Source: Myxococcales bacterium (GTDB lineage: Bacteria; Myxococcota_A; Polyangia; Haliangiales; Haliangiaceae). Taken from it: a stretch of 64,000 nt of DNA. Below are positions 10,171 through 17,712 of this stretch, piece after piece (position 1 is the first letter of the stretch; every line of letters starts with the position of its first letter). Location: NCBI GenBank assembly GCA_028287135.1, contig JAQBQE010000039.1:62001-126000 (forward strand), given 5' to 3'. The notes under the pieces were generated by a model. It made no database searches, was not told the DNA's origin, and was given only the letters and a program-made list of their open reading frames with translations. Position numbers and translations under genes: made by a program.

Positions 10171-12382
10171 ACGGCATCTCCATGGTGGGCGTGTTCTGCG
10201 AGGCCTGGATCAGCTTGGTGTAGAGCCCGCCCTTGTGGACGAGCTGGTCGTGGGTTCCCTGTTCGACGATGCGACCCTTGTCCATCACGACGATCAGGTC
10301 CGCATTGCGGACGGTCGACAGCCGGTGTGCGACCGTGATCCGCGTGCAGCGCTGCTTCTCGAGGTTGGCGATCACGCGCTTCTCGGTCGAGTTGTCGAGC
10401 GCCGAGGTCGCCTCGTCGAGGAGCATCAGCGCGGGGTTGCGAATCACCGCGCGAGCAATCGCGACGCGCTGGCGCTGACCACCCGAGAGCGAGCCGCCAC
10501 CATCCGAGACCACCGTGTCGTAGGTCATCGGCATCTCGGTGACGTCGTCGTGAAAGCACGCGACCTTGCACGCCGACGAGATCCGATCGAGCGTGGCACC
10601 GGGCGCGGTGAGCGCGACGTTCTCGCGGATCGTGCCGCCGAAGATGAAGGGATGCTGCGGGACGATGCCGATCTGCTGGCGGACCGCGCGGAGGTCCATG
10701 TCCTTCAGGCTGCGTTCGTCGTAGGCGATCTCACCGCTCACCGGCTGGTAGAGGCCGGAGAGCAGATTGAGCAGCGTCGACTTGCCCGAGCCCGACGGGC
10801 CGACGAGCGCGACCGACATCCCGGGGACGATGTCGAGCGAGACGTCCTGGACGACCAGCGGAGCCTGCTCGCCGTACTTGAACGACACGTTCTTGACCGA
10901 GACCGCGCCGCGCAGGCGAGGTGGCTGCATCGCGACATCGCGGTCCTGCTCGAGCTTGGTCTGCAGCACGTCATCGATGCGGTCCATGTGACCCTTGACG
11001 AGCTGTAGCTCGAGCGCGCTCGACACCAGCTGCGACAGCGGACCGAACAGGCTCGACGCGAGCGAGTTCATGGCGAGCATCATGCCCAGCGACATCTTGC
11101 CGGTCATCACCGAGCTCGCACCGATGGTCAGGATCAGCAGCGGTCCGAGCGAGGCGATCGCACCGCGCACACCGTCGACCCACGCCGACGCACGGGCGCG
11201 GCGCATCTTGACGTTGAGCTCGTCGGTGTAGAGGTTTGACCACTTCTCGACGCCCATGCGCTCGGCGCCGGCGCACTTCAGGGTCTCCATCCCGCCGAGC
11301 ATCTGCACCATGTAGCTGTGCGCCTTCGCCTGCTTGTCGAGGTCGGCAGCGAGCAGGCGCTGGAACGTCGGGCGGGCGCACAGGAACACGAGCGCCTCGG
11401 AGGCCGACATCGCGATCGTGATCAGGCCGAGCGTCGGGCTGACGTAGAAGATGATCGCGGCGTAGAGCAGCACGAACACGCCGTCGATGAACGCCGACAT
11501 GCTCTTGCTGGTCACCACCTCGCGCACCGTGCCGTTCGAGTCGACGCGCATCATCAGGTCGCCCGTCGAGCGGCGCTGGAAGAACGAGTACGGCAGCGAG
11601 ACCATGTGGTCGAGGAAGCCGAGCGTCATCTTCGTGTCGAGCGAGATCCGCAGGTGCAGCAGCAGGTGCGTGCGCACGATCTCCGCGATCAGGTTGAACA
11701 CGACCATGCCGCCGATCGCGCCGAGGCAGACGTACAGCAGGTGGTAGTCGGAGCGCGGAACGACCTTGTCGATGATCATCCCGGTGACCAGCGGCAGCGC
11801 GAGTGCGATCAGACGCAGCGCCAGCGACATCACGATCACGCGGGTGAACAGGCCCTTCTCCGACATCAGCTCGTTCCAGTAGCGAACGAGCCGGCCCTTC
11901 TCGGCCTTCGTCTTGGTGAACCGGTCGGTCGGTGTCAGCTCGATCGCGACGCCGGTGAAGCACTTGCTGAACTGGTCGAGCGGGACATCGCGCGGGCCGG
12001 TCGCCGGGTCGACGATACGGACGCCGCCCTTGACCAGCTTCTCGAACACGACGAAGTGGTTGAACTCCCAGTGCAGGATCGTCGCGGTCTTCAGCAGCTT
12101 GATCTGCGTGATGTCGACCTTGATGCCGCGGCCCTGCATGCCGTAGCGCTCGGCGGTGTCGAGGATCGCCTTCGCGGAGACCCCGTCGCGGCCGATGCCC
12201 ATCGCCTCGCGAACGTCCGCGAGCTTGGACTCGCGCCCGTGGAACGCCATCACCATGCACAGCGATGCGGCGCCGCAGTCCGTCCACTCGAGCTGCTGGA
12301 CGAACGGCACACTCCGCTTGCCGGCGAACCCGAGCTTCTTCAGCGCGGGGAAGGACGCGACGATGTTGGAGGTCTTGGTCAT
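10097..12382 (-). CDS. ABC exporter with N-terminal C39 peptidase (double-glycine leader processing)
   Basis: The 761-residue product combines protease, membrane and ATPase domains. The C39 peptidase (about 25-150) has Cys36 (WTDCGAASLCMV), His109 (LHWEFNHFVVFE) and Asp125 (VDPATG). Six helices are predicted between about 180 and 450. The ATPase has Walker A GPSGSGKST (528-536), LSGGQ (632-636) and Walker B LMLLDEATSALD (652-663). Such proteins cut leaders after GG and export the core peptide, and four small genes with GG leaders lie within 12 kb. The ATG at 12382 fits the conserved FVQQLEWTDCG spacing; the longer open frame runs through a regulatory region. It shares a 56-bp upstream element with the lipoprotein gene at 16541. 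No modification enzyme is encoded nearby. Confidence 0.95.
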   Translation of the reverse strand: MTKTSNIVASFPALKKLGFAGKRSVPFVQQLEWTDCGAASLCMVMAFHGRESKLADVREAMGIGRDGVSAKAILDTAERYGMQGRGIKVDITQIKLLKTATILHWEFNHFVVFEKLVKGGVRIVDPATGPRDVPLDQFSKCFTGVAIELTPTDRFTKTKAEKGRLVRYWNELMSEKGLFTRVIVMSLALRLIALALPLVTGMIIDKVVPRSDYHLLYVCLGAIGGMVVFNLIAEIVRTHLLLHLRISLDTKMTLGFLDHMVSLPYSFFQRRSTGDLMMRVDSNGTVREVVTSKSMSAFIDGVFVLLYAAIIFYVSPTLGLITIAMSASEALVFLCARPTFQRLLAADLDKQAKAHSYMVQMLGGMETLKCAGAERMGVEKWSNLYTDELNVKMRRARASAWVDGVRGAIASLGPLLILTIGASSVMTGKMSLGMMLAMNSLASSLFGPLSQLVSSALELQLVKGHMDRIDDVLQTKLEQDRDVAMQPPRLRGAVSVKNVSFKYGEQAPLVVQDVSLDIVPGMSVALVGPSGSGKSTLLNLLSGLYQPVSGEIAYDERSLKDMDLRAVRQQIGIVPQHPFIFGGTIRENVALTAPGATLDRISSACKVACFHDDVTEMPMTYDTVVSDGGGSLSGGQRQRVAIARAVIRNPALMLLDEATSALDNSTEKRVIANLEKQRCTRITVAHRLSTVRNADLIVVMDKGRIVEQGTHDQLVHKGGLYTKLIQASQNTPTMEMPYDQIPADRPVARGVQGRSNHAGRA

Positions 12383-12394
12383 GCGGGCTGCCTT

Positions 12395-12450
12395 GTCCTT
12401 GTTCAACCCGCGTGCCGTCGCCTCGGCGCTGTGGATACCGATGGTTGCAG
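12395..12450 (-). promoter_or_regulatory. 56-bp conserved upstream module, copy 1 (before the C39 exporter)
   Basis: Read on the minus strand, a block at 12450-12430 (CTGCAACCATCGGTATCC, then ACA) is followed after 11 bp by ACGGCACGC, two bases, and GTTGAACAAGGAC ending at 12395. The same blocks with identical spacing precede the gene at 16541; 44 of 56 positions match. The AAGGAC end can serve as ribosome-binding region. CGGCACG-N4-TTGAA looks like a sigma-54 -24/-12 element except that the -12 GC is GA. Confidence 0.6.
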
Positions 12451-12506
12451 TCGTAACCTCGGGGTGACTCCATCCCCGGTTGCGTTCCGCGGGTGACACC
12501 CCGGAG

Positions 12507-12597
12507 AAATGGGGTCAGACCCCATGTACGGGCGCCGAAACTGAGAACGGCCGGCGAGGTGCCGGCCGGGTCGAGAAAATGGGGTCAGACCCCATTT
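12507..12597. repeat. Pair of REP-like palindromes flanking a hairpin
   Basis: Two copies of a near-perfect palindrome built on TGGGGTCAGACCCCA lie at 12507-12525 and 12577-12597, centres about 71 bp apart. Between them is an 8-bp stem (CGGCCGGC, loop GAGGT, GCCGGCCG). The second copy touches the stop codon of the adaptor gene, sharing base 12597. A matching pair with T instead of A at the centre occurs at 20.2 kb. The form is that of REP sequences, but no RAYT transposase gene is present in the window. Confidence 0.7.
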
Positions 12598-14582
12598 CAG
12601 TCGGGCAGGTACTTTTCCAGCGCTGGGAGCAGACTCACCAGGAACGGCTTCTCGGAGATCAAGACCTCCGTCGCAGCAAGCATGCCGTGGTGGTAGCTCA
12701 GCCGGTTGTGCTCCGTCTTGAACGTGCGAGCGGGAAGCCGGGCGCGGACGTGAACGTAGGAGCCGCCCGGGAGCTTGAGCGCATCCGCGAGCGTCGGGCC
12801 CACCACCTTGGCGGCCTCGGTGCTGCCGATCGCCTCGGTGCCGACGAAGCTGATCGTCGCCTTCTCGCGTGGCTTGGTGAAGCCGATCAGCTCGACCTGC
12901 AGGGTCTGGCCGACGCGCAGCCGCGGTCGATCCTTGCTGGGGAGGAACGCGCTGACCTCGATCTCGGCTCCTGGCTGCACGACCGTCGCGATCGGCTCGC
13001 CCGGCTGGAGCGCCTGGCCCGCGCGGACGCGGATATCCGAGATCGTGCCCGCCTTCGCCGCGCGGACGGTCTTCGAGCTCACGCGGGCCTCGGCGAGGGA
13101 CTTGCGCTGCGCCGCGGCGATGAACGCCTTGCGGGTCTGCTCGTCGGTCTGATCGAGCAGGTGCTGCTGGGTCGCTCCGACGTACTCGGTGTTCGCGGCG
13201 TTGTACTCGTCGAGCTCGGCCTGCGCCGAGAGCCGCACGATCGCGGTGCCGACCTTGACGGCCTGGCCGGGCTGCACGAGGACGGCGTCGACGGTGCCGC
13301 CGAGCGGCGCGCTGATCTGGGCGCCATCGATCAGGATGACGGCGCCTCCGGAGCTGTAGGTCGGAACCTTGATGAACACCGAGAACAGGGTCGCGATCAC
13401 GACGGTCGCGATCAGCACGGGATACGCACGCTTGACCCACGACGGCGAGAGCTGGACGAGCTCGCCCTCGGTGCCGCGCGTGCGGTGCGCCTCGAGGGCC
13501 TCGCCACGATAGAGCGAGCCCTTGTCCGCCTTGATCTCGGTGGCCTTCTGCAGGTGCTGGACGGCGAGGTGATGGAGGATCGAGGCGCTCTCGCGAGCGA
13601 GGCCGATCATCGCGATCTGCTCGACCGGCAAGTAGCCGGGGTTGCGCGGGTTCCGGGTCAGCACGATGACCGCGACGGTCTCGCTCGTGGTGACGACCGG
13701 GATCAGCGCCGTGTGCGACGCGATCAGGGCGCGCCGGGCCTGCGCGCAGGCGACGAGCGGGCTCGAATCACGTGGGATCTCGTCGTCGGCACCGAGGGTC
13801 CACAGGCCCTCCTGGCCGGGATAGACGATCGAGATCGCGAGGGACGACGAGATCTCGAGGAGCGCGTCGCGAAGGACGCGGTCGGCGGTCTGGAGATCTG
13901 CCTGCAGTGCGAGGCGGCGGACCCAGCTGTAGATCGTGGGGCCGAGCTCGGGCGGGATGATGATCTGCAGCGGATCGATCATCCCGGGCATCGCCGGCTC
14001 GGAGGCGCGCGGGGCTTCGGAGGGCCGCGCGGCGGGCTGCGACGCCGACGTCGATGCCGACGGTGCGGACGTCGATGCCTTCGGGGCGGACTTCGCCGAC
14101 GCCGAGTGCGCCGACGCGTCCGGTGCCGGTGCGGGAGCGGCAGAGCGGGGTTCCTTGGAGACGCGGCTCGACGTCGAGCGCGAGCTGCGCGGGACTTCGA
14201 CCGGCACGTCGGCAGGCTTGCTCCGCGAGGATGATTTGGCGTCGCTCCTGGGAGCCTCGATCACCGGCTGCAGCGCGTGGACCGACGGCTGCGTCCGCTC
14301 GTGCGGCACGTACGCTGGTTGCGCGTGACGCGACATCGGCGCGGGTGAGATCCCGCGCGCGTGACGCACGTGCACCGACGGTTCGGTCTGCTCGTGCGGG
14401 GCACGTGTCACGTACGGCTGCACCGCCGATCGCTGGCGGTACGGCGCCGGCGTGGCGTCGGCACGAACGCGCGTCGGAGGCTCGGTGCTGGCCTCGTCCG
14501 ATCCATCGAGAAACTCCGGCGCATGGACGATGCGACCCACGACCCGACGGTGCGTCGATGCTTCTTCGTTGCCGTAGCTCAT
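12597..14582 (-). CDS. HlyD-type adaptor with N-terminal disordered region and GAF-like domain
   Basis: The 661-residue product has three parts. Residues 1-200 are low-complexity (Ala, Ser, Pro, Arg-rich, with repeats such as SVHVRHARG and ERTQPSVHALQP). Residues about 210-345 look like a GAF domain (ADRVLRDALLEISSSLAISI, then LIPVVTTSETVAVIVLTR). A single membrane helix (387-405) then leads to a periplasmic HlyD adaptor with paired lipoyl motifs (ISAPLGGTVDAVLVQPGQAV and AAKAGTISDIRVRAGQALQP). The ATG at 14582 is the first that gives this layout. It heads the minus-strand genes of the exporter locus, 214 bp upstream of the C39 ABC gene, and should connect that transporter to the divergent TolC. 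A cytosolic GAF sensor on an adaptor is unusual. Confidence 0.85.
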   Translation of the reverse strand: MSYGNEEASTHRRVVGRIVHAPEFLDGSDEASTEPPTRVRADATPAPYRQRSAVQPYVTRAPHEQTEPSVHVRHARGISPAPMSRHAQPAYVPHERTQPSVHALQPVIEAPRSDAKSSSRSKPADVPVEVPRSSRSTSSRVSKEPRSAAPAPAPDASAHSASAKSAPKASTSAPSASTSASQPAARPSEAPRASEPAMPGMIDPLQIIIPPELGPTIYSWVRRLALQADLQTADRVLRDALLEISSSLAISIVYPGQEGLWTLGADDEIPRDSSPLVACAQARRALIASHTALIPVVTTSETVAVIVLTRNPRNPGYLPVEQIAMIGLARESASILHHLAVQHLQKATEIKADKGSLYRGEALEAHRTRGTEGELVQLSPSWVKRAYPVLIATVVIATLFSVFIKVPTYSSGGAVILIDGAQISAPLGGTVDAVLVQPGQAVKVGTAIVRLSAQAELDEYNAANTEYVGATQQHLLDQTDEQTRKAFIAAAQRKSLAEARVSSKTVRAAKAGTISDIRVRAGQALQPGEPIATVVQPGAEIEVSAFLPSKDRPRLRVGQTLQVELIGFTKPREKATISFVGTEAIGSTEAAKVVGPTLADALKLPGGSYVHVRARLPARTFKTEHNRLSYHHGMLAATEVLISEKPFLVSLLPALEKYLPD

Positions 14583-14598
14583 GGTGAGCGGCCGAAAG

Positions 14599-14614
14599 TG
14601 CAAGGCAGGGACCA
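14599..14614 (-). promoter_or_regulatory. Candidate sigma-54 promoter of the adaptor gene
   Basis: On the minus strand TGGTCCC-TGCC-TTGCA has the -24 GG and -12 GC at the exact 10-bp spacing, and a perfect TTGCA. The predicted start of transcription is only about 6 bp before the ATG at 14582, so this is a weak call. Confidence 0.35.
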
Positions 14615-14770
14615 CGGCACGCGGCCGCCGCAACCTCCGAAGATCATCTGCCGAACGCGGTCGACACCCGGTGGGGTGAATGGGGGGTGGGGCCGTGATC
14701 CGTAACCTCGGGTAGTCGAGTCCAGCGGGGTGCATCCGCTGGATCCGCTGGTAGACAGCGGACTTACGGG

Positions 14771-14786
14771 TGGCATGGCGACTGCT
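14771..14786 (+). promoter_or_regulatory. Candidate sigma-54 promoter of the TolC-like gene
   Basis: TGGCATG-GCGA-CTGC-T matches the -24 element fully in TGGCA and the -12 GC, with one mismatch in TTGC. The predicted transcript would begin about at the ATG at 14799, which would make it leaderless. The GG-N10-GC pattern is common in such GC-rich DNA. Confidence 0.35.
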
Positions 14787-14798
14787 CACGTCGACTGC

Positions 14799-16430
14799 AT
14801 GCGAAGCCGCTCCTATCTGGTCGCCGCTCTCCTCGGGTCGATCGGCAGCCTCCTCCTCGTCACCCCCGCTGCTCGCGCGGAGGACGACGAGGAGGATCTC
14901 TACGACGGCGACGGTCCCGAGGCCGAGGCGGTCGCGCTGTTCAAGCTCGACGACATGATCGAGGTGGCGGTCCGTCGCTCGCCGGATCTCGCGCGCGGCA
15001 AGATCGATCGCGCCGCCGCCAGGGGCGCTGCCGGTGCCGCGGGCGCCAACCAGCAGTGGGTCATGACGATGGGCGGCAACTACAAGAAGCAGGCGGTCAG
15101 CGGCCGGGTCGAGGTCGCGCCGTTCGGCGAGGTCGGCACCGCGTCGATCAACGCGGCACTTGGCCTCGGTCGCAACCTGCCGACCGGCGGCAACGTGCAG
15201 GCCGAGCTCGGCATCGGCCACACGGAGACCGAGCTCAACATTCCCGAGCAGTTCCTCGATGGTTCGCTCACCGGCAGCGGAAGCGCCGCGGCGGGAGCCC
15301 AGGTCCCGATGAACAACGGCGGGCTGTCGGACCGCTACACGCAGATCCAGTCGACGGCTCGGGTCACCCTCAAGCAGCCGCTCGTTCGCGGCTTCGGTCC
15401 GGACGTGGCGCTGTCGGGCGAGAAGAAGGCGAGCTACGCGTTCTCCGAGGCGACGATCAAGGCGCAGCTCGCGGCCGAGGACATGGTCCGCGAGGTCGTG
15501 TCGGGTTACTGGGAGCTCGCGTACGCGTCGTACGCGGTCGATACGCGCGCCGAGGCGGTGGCTCTCGCCGAGTCGCAGGAGAAGGTGACGCGCGAGGAGC
15601 TGCGCGCTGGCAAGGCGCCGCAGAACGCACTCCATGCGGTGACCTACGAGATCCTGGTCCGCAAGGAAGCGCAGCTCGCAGCGCAGCTCGAGGCCGAGAA
15701 GAAGTCCCTCGAGCTCCGGCGCAAGGTGGGTCTCGGACTCGGGCGCCGCGACGTCATGCTGCGACCCGGCGAAGCGTTCGAGATCGGCGACTCGGAGTGG
15801 GACGTCGAGGAGGTCCTCGCGACCAGCCGCAAGGCGAACCGCAAGCTCGCGACGATCGCACTCGAGAAGAAGATCGCGGACATCGACGTCAAGGTCGCGA
15901 AGAACGCGACGCTCCCGCAGGTCGATGTCAGCCTGTCGGGCGCGCTGCTCGGCGGCGGCTCGACGACGGGCGAGGCGTTCTCGGCGCTCAGCGGCGCCGA
16001 CGGGTTCGAAGTGATGGCCGGTCTCTCGGTGCAGTTCGAGCTATCGGGAGCTGCGAAATCCAATCATGACGCGGCCCTGGCGCGCCGTCGCCGGCTCGAC
16101 GTCGATCGCGCCGACCTCGAGCGCCAGATCGATGCCGAGGTCGTCACCTCGGTGAAGGCGGTCACGTTCGCGCAAACCCGCGTGATGCTCTCCGACAAGG
16201 CGATCTCCGTCGCCGAGGACAACGCGAAGGCCGAGAAGCAGTCGTTCCAGGCCGGCAAGGCCACGAACTACAACGTGATGCAGCGCCAGTCGGAGCTGAT
16301 CGAGGCCCGCCTGCGCCGCGGCCGCGCGGTCGCCGACTACCACATCGCCGTCGCGCAGCTTCAGTTCCTCAGCGGCACGCTCCTCGAGCAGTACCGCGTC
16401 AACGTTCGCCCTCGCGCGGACCGCCGCTAG
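14799..16430 (+). CDS. TolC-like outer-membrane efflux protein
   Basis: The 543-residue product from ATG 14799 starts with a signal peptide (MRSRSYLVAALLGSIGSLLL, cleavage after AARA) and an acidic segment. The body has the long helical repeats of the outer membrane efflux protein family: LDDMIEVAVRRSPDLARG, long Ala/Glu/Lys-rich helices, strand regions with alternating residues, and a second helical half (VAKNATLPQVDVSLSGALL, then KAEKQSFQAGKATNYNVMQRQ). TolC trimers form the exit duct for ABC/adaptor exporters. It is divergent from the GAF-fused adaptor over a 216-bp control region, so it most likely completes the C39 exporter. An upstream in-frame ATG at 14730 would spoil the signal peptide. 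Confidence 0.92.
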   Translation: MRSRSYLVAALLGSIGSLLLVTPAARAEDDEEDLYDGDGPEAEAVALFKLDDMIEVAVRRSPDLARGKIDRAAARGAAGAAGANQQWVMTMGGNYKKQAVSGRVEVAPFGEVGTASINAALGLGRNLPTGGNVQAELGIGHTETELNIPEQFLDGSLTGSGSAAAGAQVPMNNGGLSDRYTQIQSTARVTLKQPLVRGFGPDVALSGEKKASYAFSEATIKAQLAAEDMVREVVSGYWELAYASYAVDTRAEAVALAESQEKVTREELRAGKAPQNALHAVTYEILVRKEAQLAAQLEAEKKSLELRRKVGLGLGRRDVMLRPGEAFEIGDSEWDVEEVLATSRKANRKLATIALEKKIADIDVKVAKNATLPQVDVSLSGALLGGGSTTGEAFSALSGADGFEVMAGLSVQFELSGAAKSNHDAALARRRRLDVDRADLERQIDAEVVTSVKAVTFAQTRVMLSDKAISVAEDNAKAEKQSFQAGKATNYNVMQRQSELIEARLRRGRAVADYHIAVAQLQFLSGTLLEQYRVNVRPRADRR

Positions 16431-16478
16431 TGCTTCCCGAGGTTGACAGCGTGGGCGTCTCCCACCCGGCCGACGCAG

Positions 16479-16534
16479 CTGCAACCACCGGTATCCATAT
16501 CCCACGGGTTACGGCACGCAAGTTGATCAAGGAC
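16479..16534 (+). promoter_or_regulatory. 56-bp conserved upstream module, copy 2 (before the L-domain lipoprotein)
   Basis: The block at 16479-16499 (CTGCAACCACCGGTATCC, then ATA), an 11-bp spacer, ACGGCACGC, two bases and GTTGATCAAGGAC repeat the arrangement found before the C39 exporter gene, at the same total length. The AAGGAC lies 6 bp before the ATG at 16541 and fits a ribosome-binding site. Sharing of this element suggests that the exporter and this lipoprotein are regulated together. Confidence 0.6.
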
Positions 16535-16540
16535 CACACC

Positions 16541-17644
16541 ATGCGCTTCTCTCTCCTCGCTCTCCTGTGGATGACGGCCTCCTGCATCGCCGAGGTGGGT
16601 GGCGATTCGTGCACCGGCCAGCGCTGCAACGACGGCGAAGGTAGCGGTAGCGGCAGCGACTCCGCGGCCGTCGACTGCGAGGACGCCGAGGAGCGCGGCA
16701 CCAACCTGACGATCCGCACGGCAGCCGACTTCGACGCGCTGCCGGAGGGCTGCTGGTCGCTCAACGCGAACCTCCGCCTCGAGGGCCCGGCGATCACGAG
16801 TCTCGCGCGCCTCGGTGAGCTGATCGAGGTCAACGATCTCGAGCTCGTCGACACCGGCCTGACCTCGCTCGACACCAGGAAGACGATCAAGGTCTACGGC
16901 TCGCTGCTCGTCAGCGGCAACACCAAGCTCACCAACCTCAACAACCTCGCGGTCAAGCGCTGGGATGGCGCGACCCAGGACGGCGTCGCGTTCTCGGTCG
17001 GCTACACGATCCGCAACAACGCCCAGCTGACCGCGATCGATGGCCTCAAGTACGTCGTGCAGATCGACAAGGACCTCCGGATCACCGACAACGCGAAGCT
17101 CGCAAGCGTCGAGCTCGCCGAGCTGACCAGGGTCACCGGCGGCGTGCATGTCACCGGTACCGGCGTCACCGCGATCCGGCTCCCCGTGCTCGCGAACGTG
17201 GGGCGCCTCGAGGTCACGAACAACCCGCAGCTCACACAGCTCAGCGGCCTCGCGGCAACCTCGATCAGCGGCGACGTCATCCTGCGCACGAACCCGGCGC
17301 TCGCCACGATCGGCTCGATGAGCTCGCTCACCCAGATCGGTGGCGCCCTCACGATCGATGACAATGATGCGCTCGTCGACCTGACGAACCTGGTGCCGAC
17401 CGGGATGACCCGGATCTCCGGCGGCCTGACGCTCTCGAACAACGCGCGACTCGCCAACCTCGGCCAGCTCTCGCGGATGCTCGACGGGATCACCGGCGCG
17501 GTCACGATCACCGGCAACACGGCGCTCTCGACCTGCCGCGCGATCGAGATCGATCACTGCGCGCAGGTCGGTGCGACCGCCGCGACGATCTCCGCGAACA
17601 GCGGCACCGCCAACAACTGCGGCACCTGCTGGTGTGGCCGCTAG
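16541..17644 (+). CDS. Lipoprotein with receptor L-domain-like (leucine-rich) repeats
   Basis: The 367-residue product from ATG 16541 has a lipoprotein signal (lipobox TASC, Cys15), a Gly/Ser linker (GEGSGSGSDS), then about ten irregular beta-helix repeats of the type found in receptor L-domains: NLTIRTAADFDALPEGCWSL, ITSLARLGELIEVNDLELVD, GSLLVSGNTKLTNLNNL, LEVTNNPQLTQLSGL. The tail is Cys-rich (NNCGTCWCGR). Such surface-anchored repeats usually bind other proteins. It carries the same 56-bp upstream element as the C39 exporter gene and is followed after 68 bp by a predicted outer-membrane barrel, so the pair probably belongs to the export locus. A role in recognition, immunity or anchoring is guesswork. 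Confidence 0.8.
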   Translation: MRFSLLALLWMTASCIAEVGGDSCTGQRCNDGEGSGSGSDSAAVDCEDAEERGTNLTIRTAADFDALPEGCWSLNANLRLEGPAITSLARLGELIEVNDLELVDTGLTSLDTRKTIKVYGSLLVSGNTKLTNLNNLAVKRWDGATQDGVAFSVGYTIRNNAQLTAIDGLKYVVQIDKDLRITDNAKLASVELAELTRVTGGVHVTGTGVTAIRLPVLANVGRLEVTNNPQLTQLSGLAATSISGDVILRTNPALATIGSMSSLTQIGGALTIDDNDALVDLTNLVPTGMTRISGGLTLSNNARLANLGQLSRMLDGITGAVTITGNTALSTCRAIEIDHCAQVGATAATISANSGTANNCGTCWCGR

Positions 17645-17712
17645 GCCCCGACGCGGTCGCCACCACCACCCACGTCTCTGCTCGCCCACGCCCACTCACG
17701 AAGGAACCCGCC

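Noticed and set aside
12383-12499. N-terminal extension of the C39 exporter to 12499
   Set aside because: The extra residues are not like C39 proteins and cover the conserved upstream module; the ATG at 12382 fits the family.
14583-15635. Extension of the GAF-fused adaptor over the TolC gene
   Set aside because: It is the antisense of the TolC-like gene, and ATG 14582 gives a natural start next to the divergent control region.
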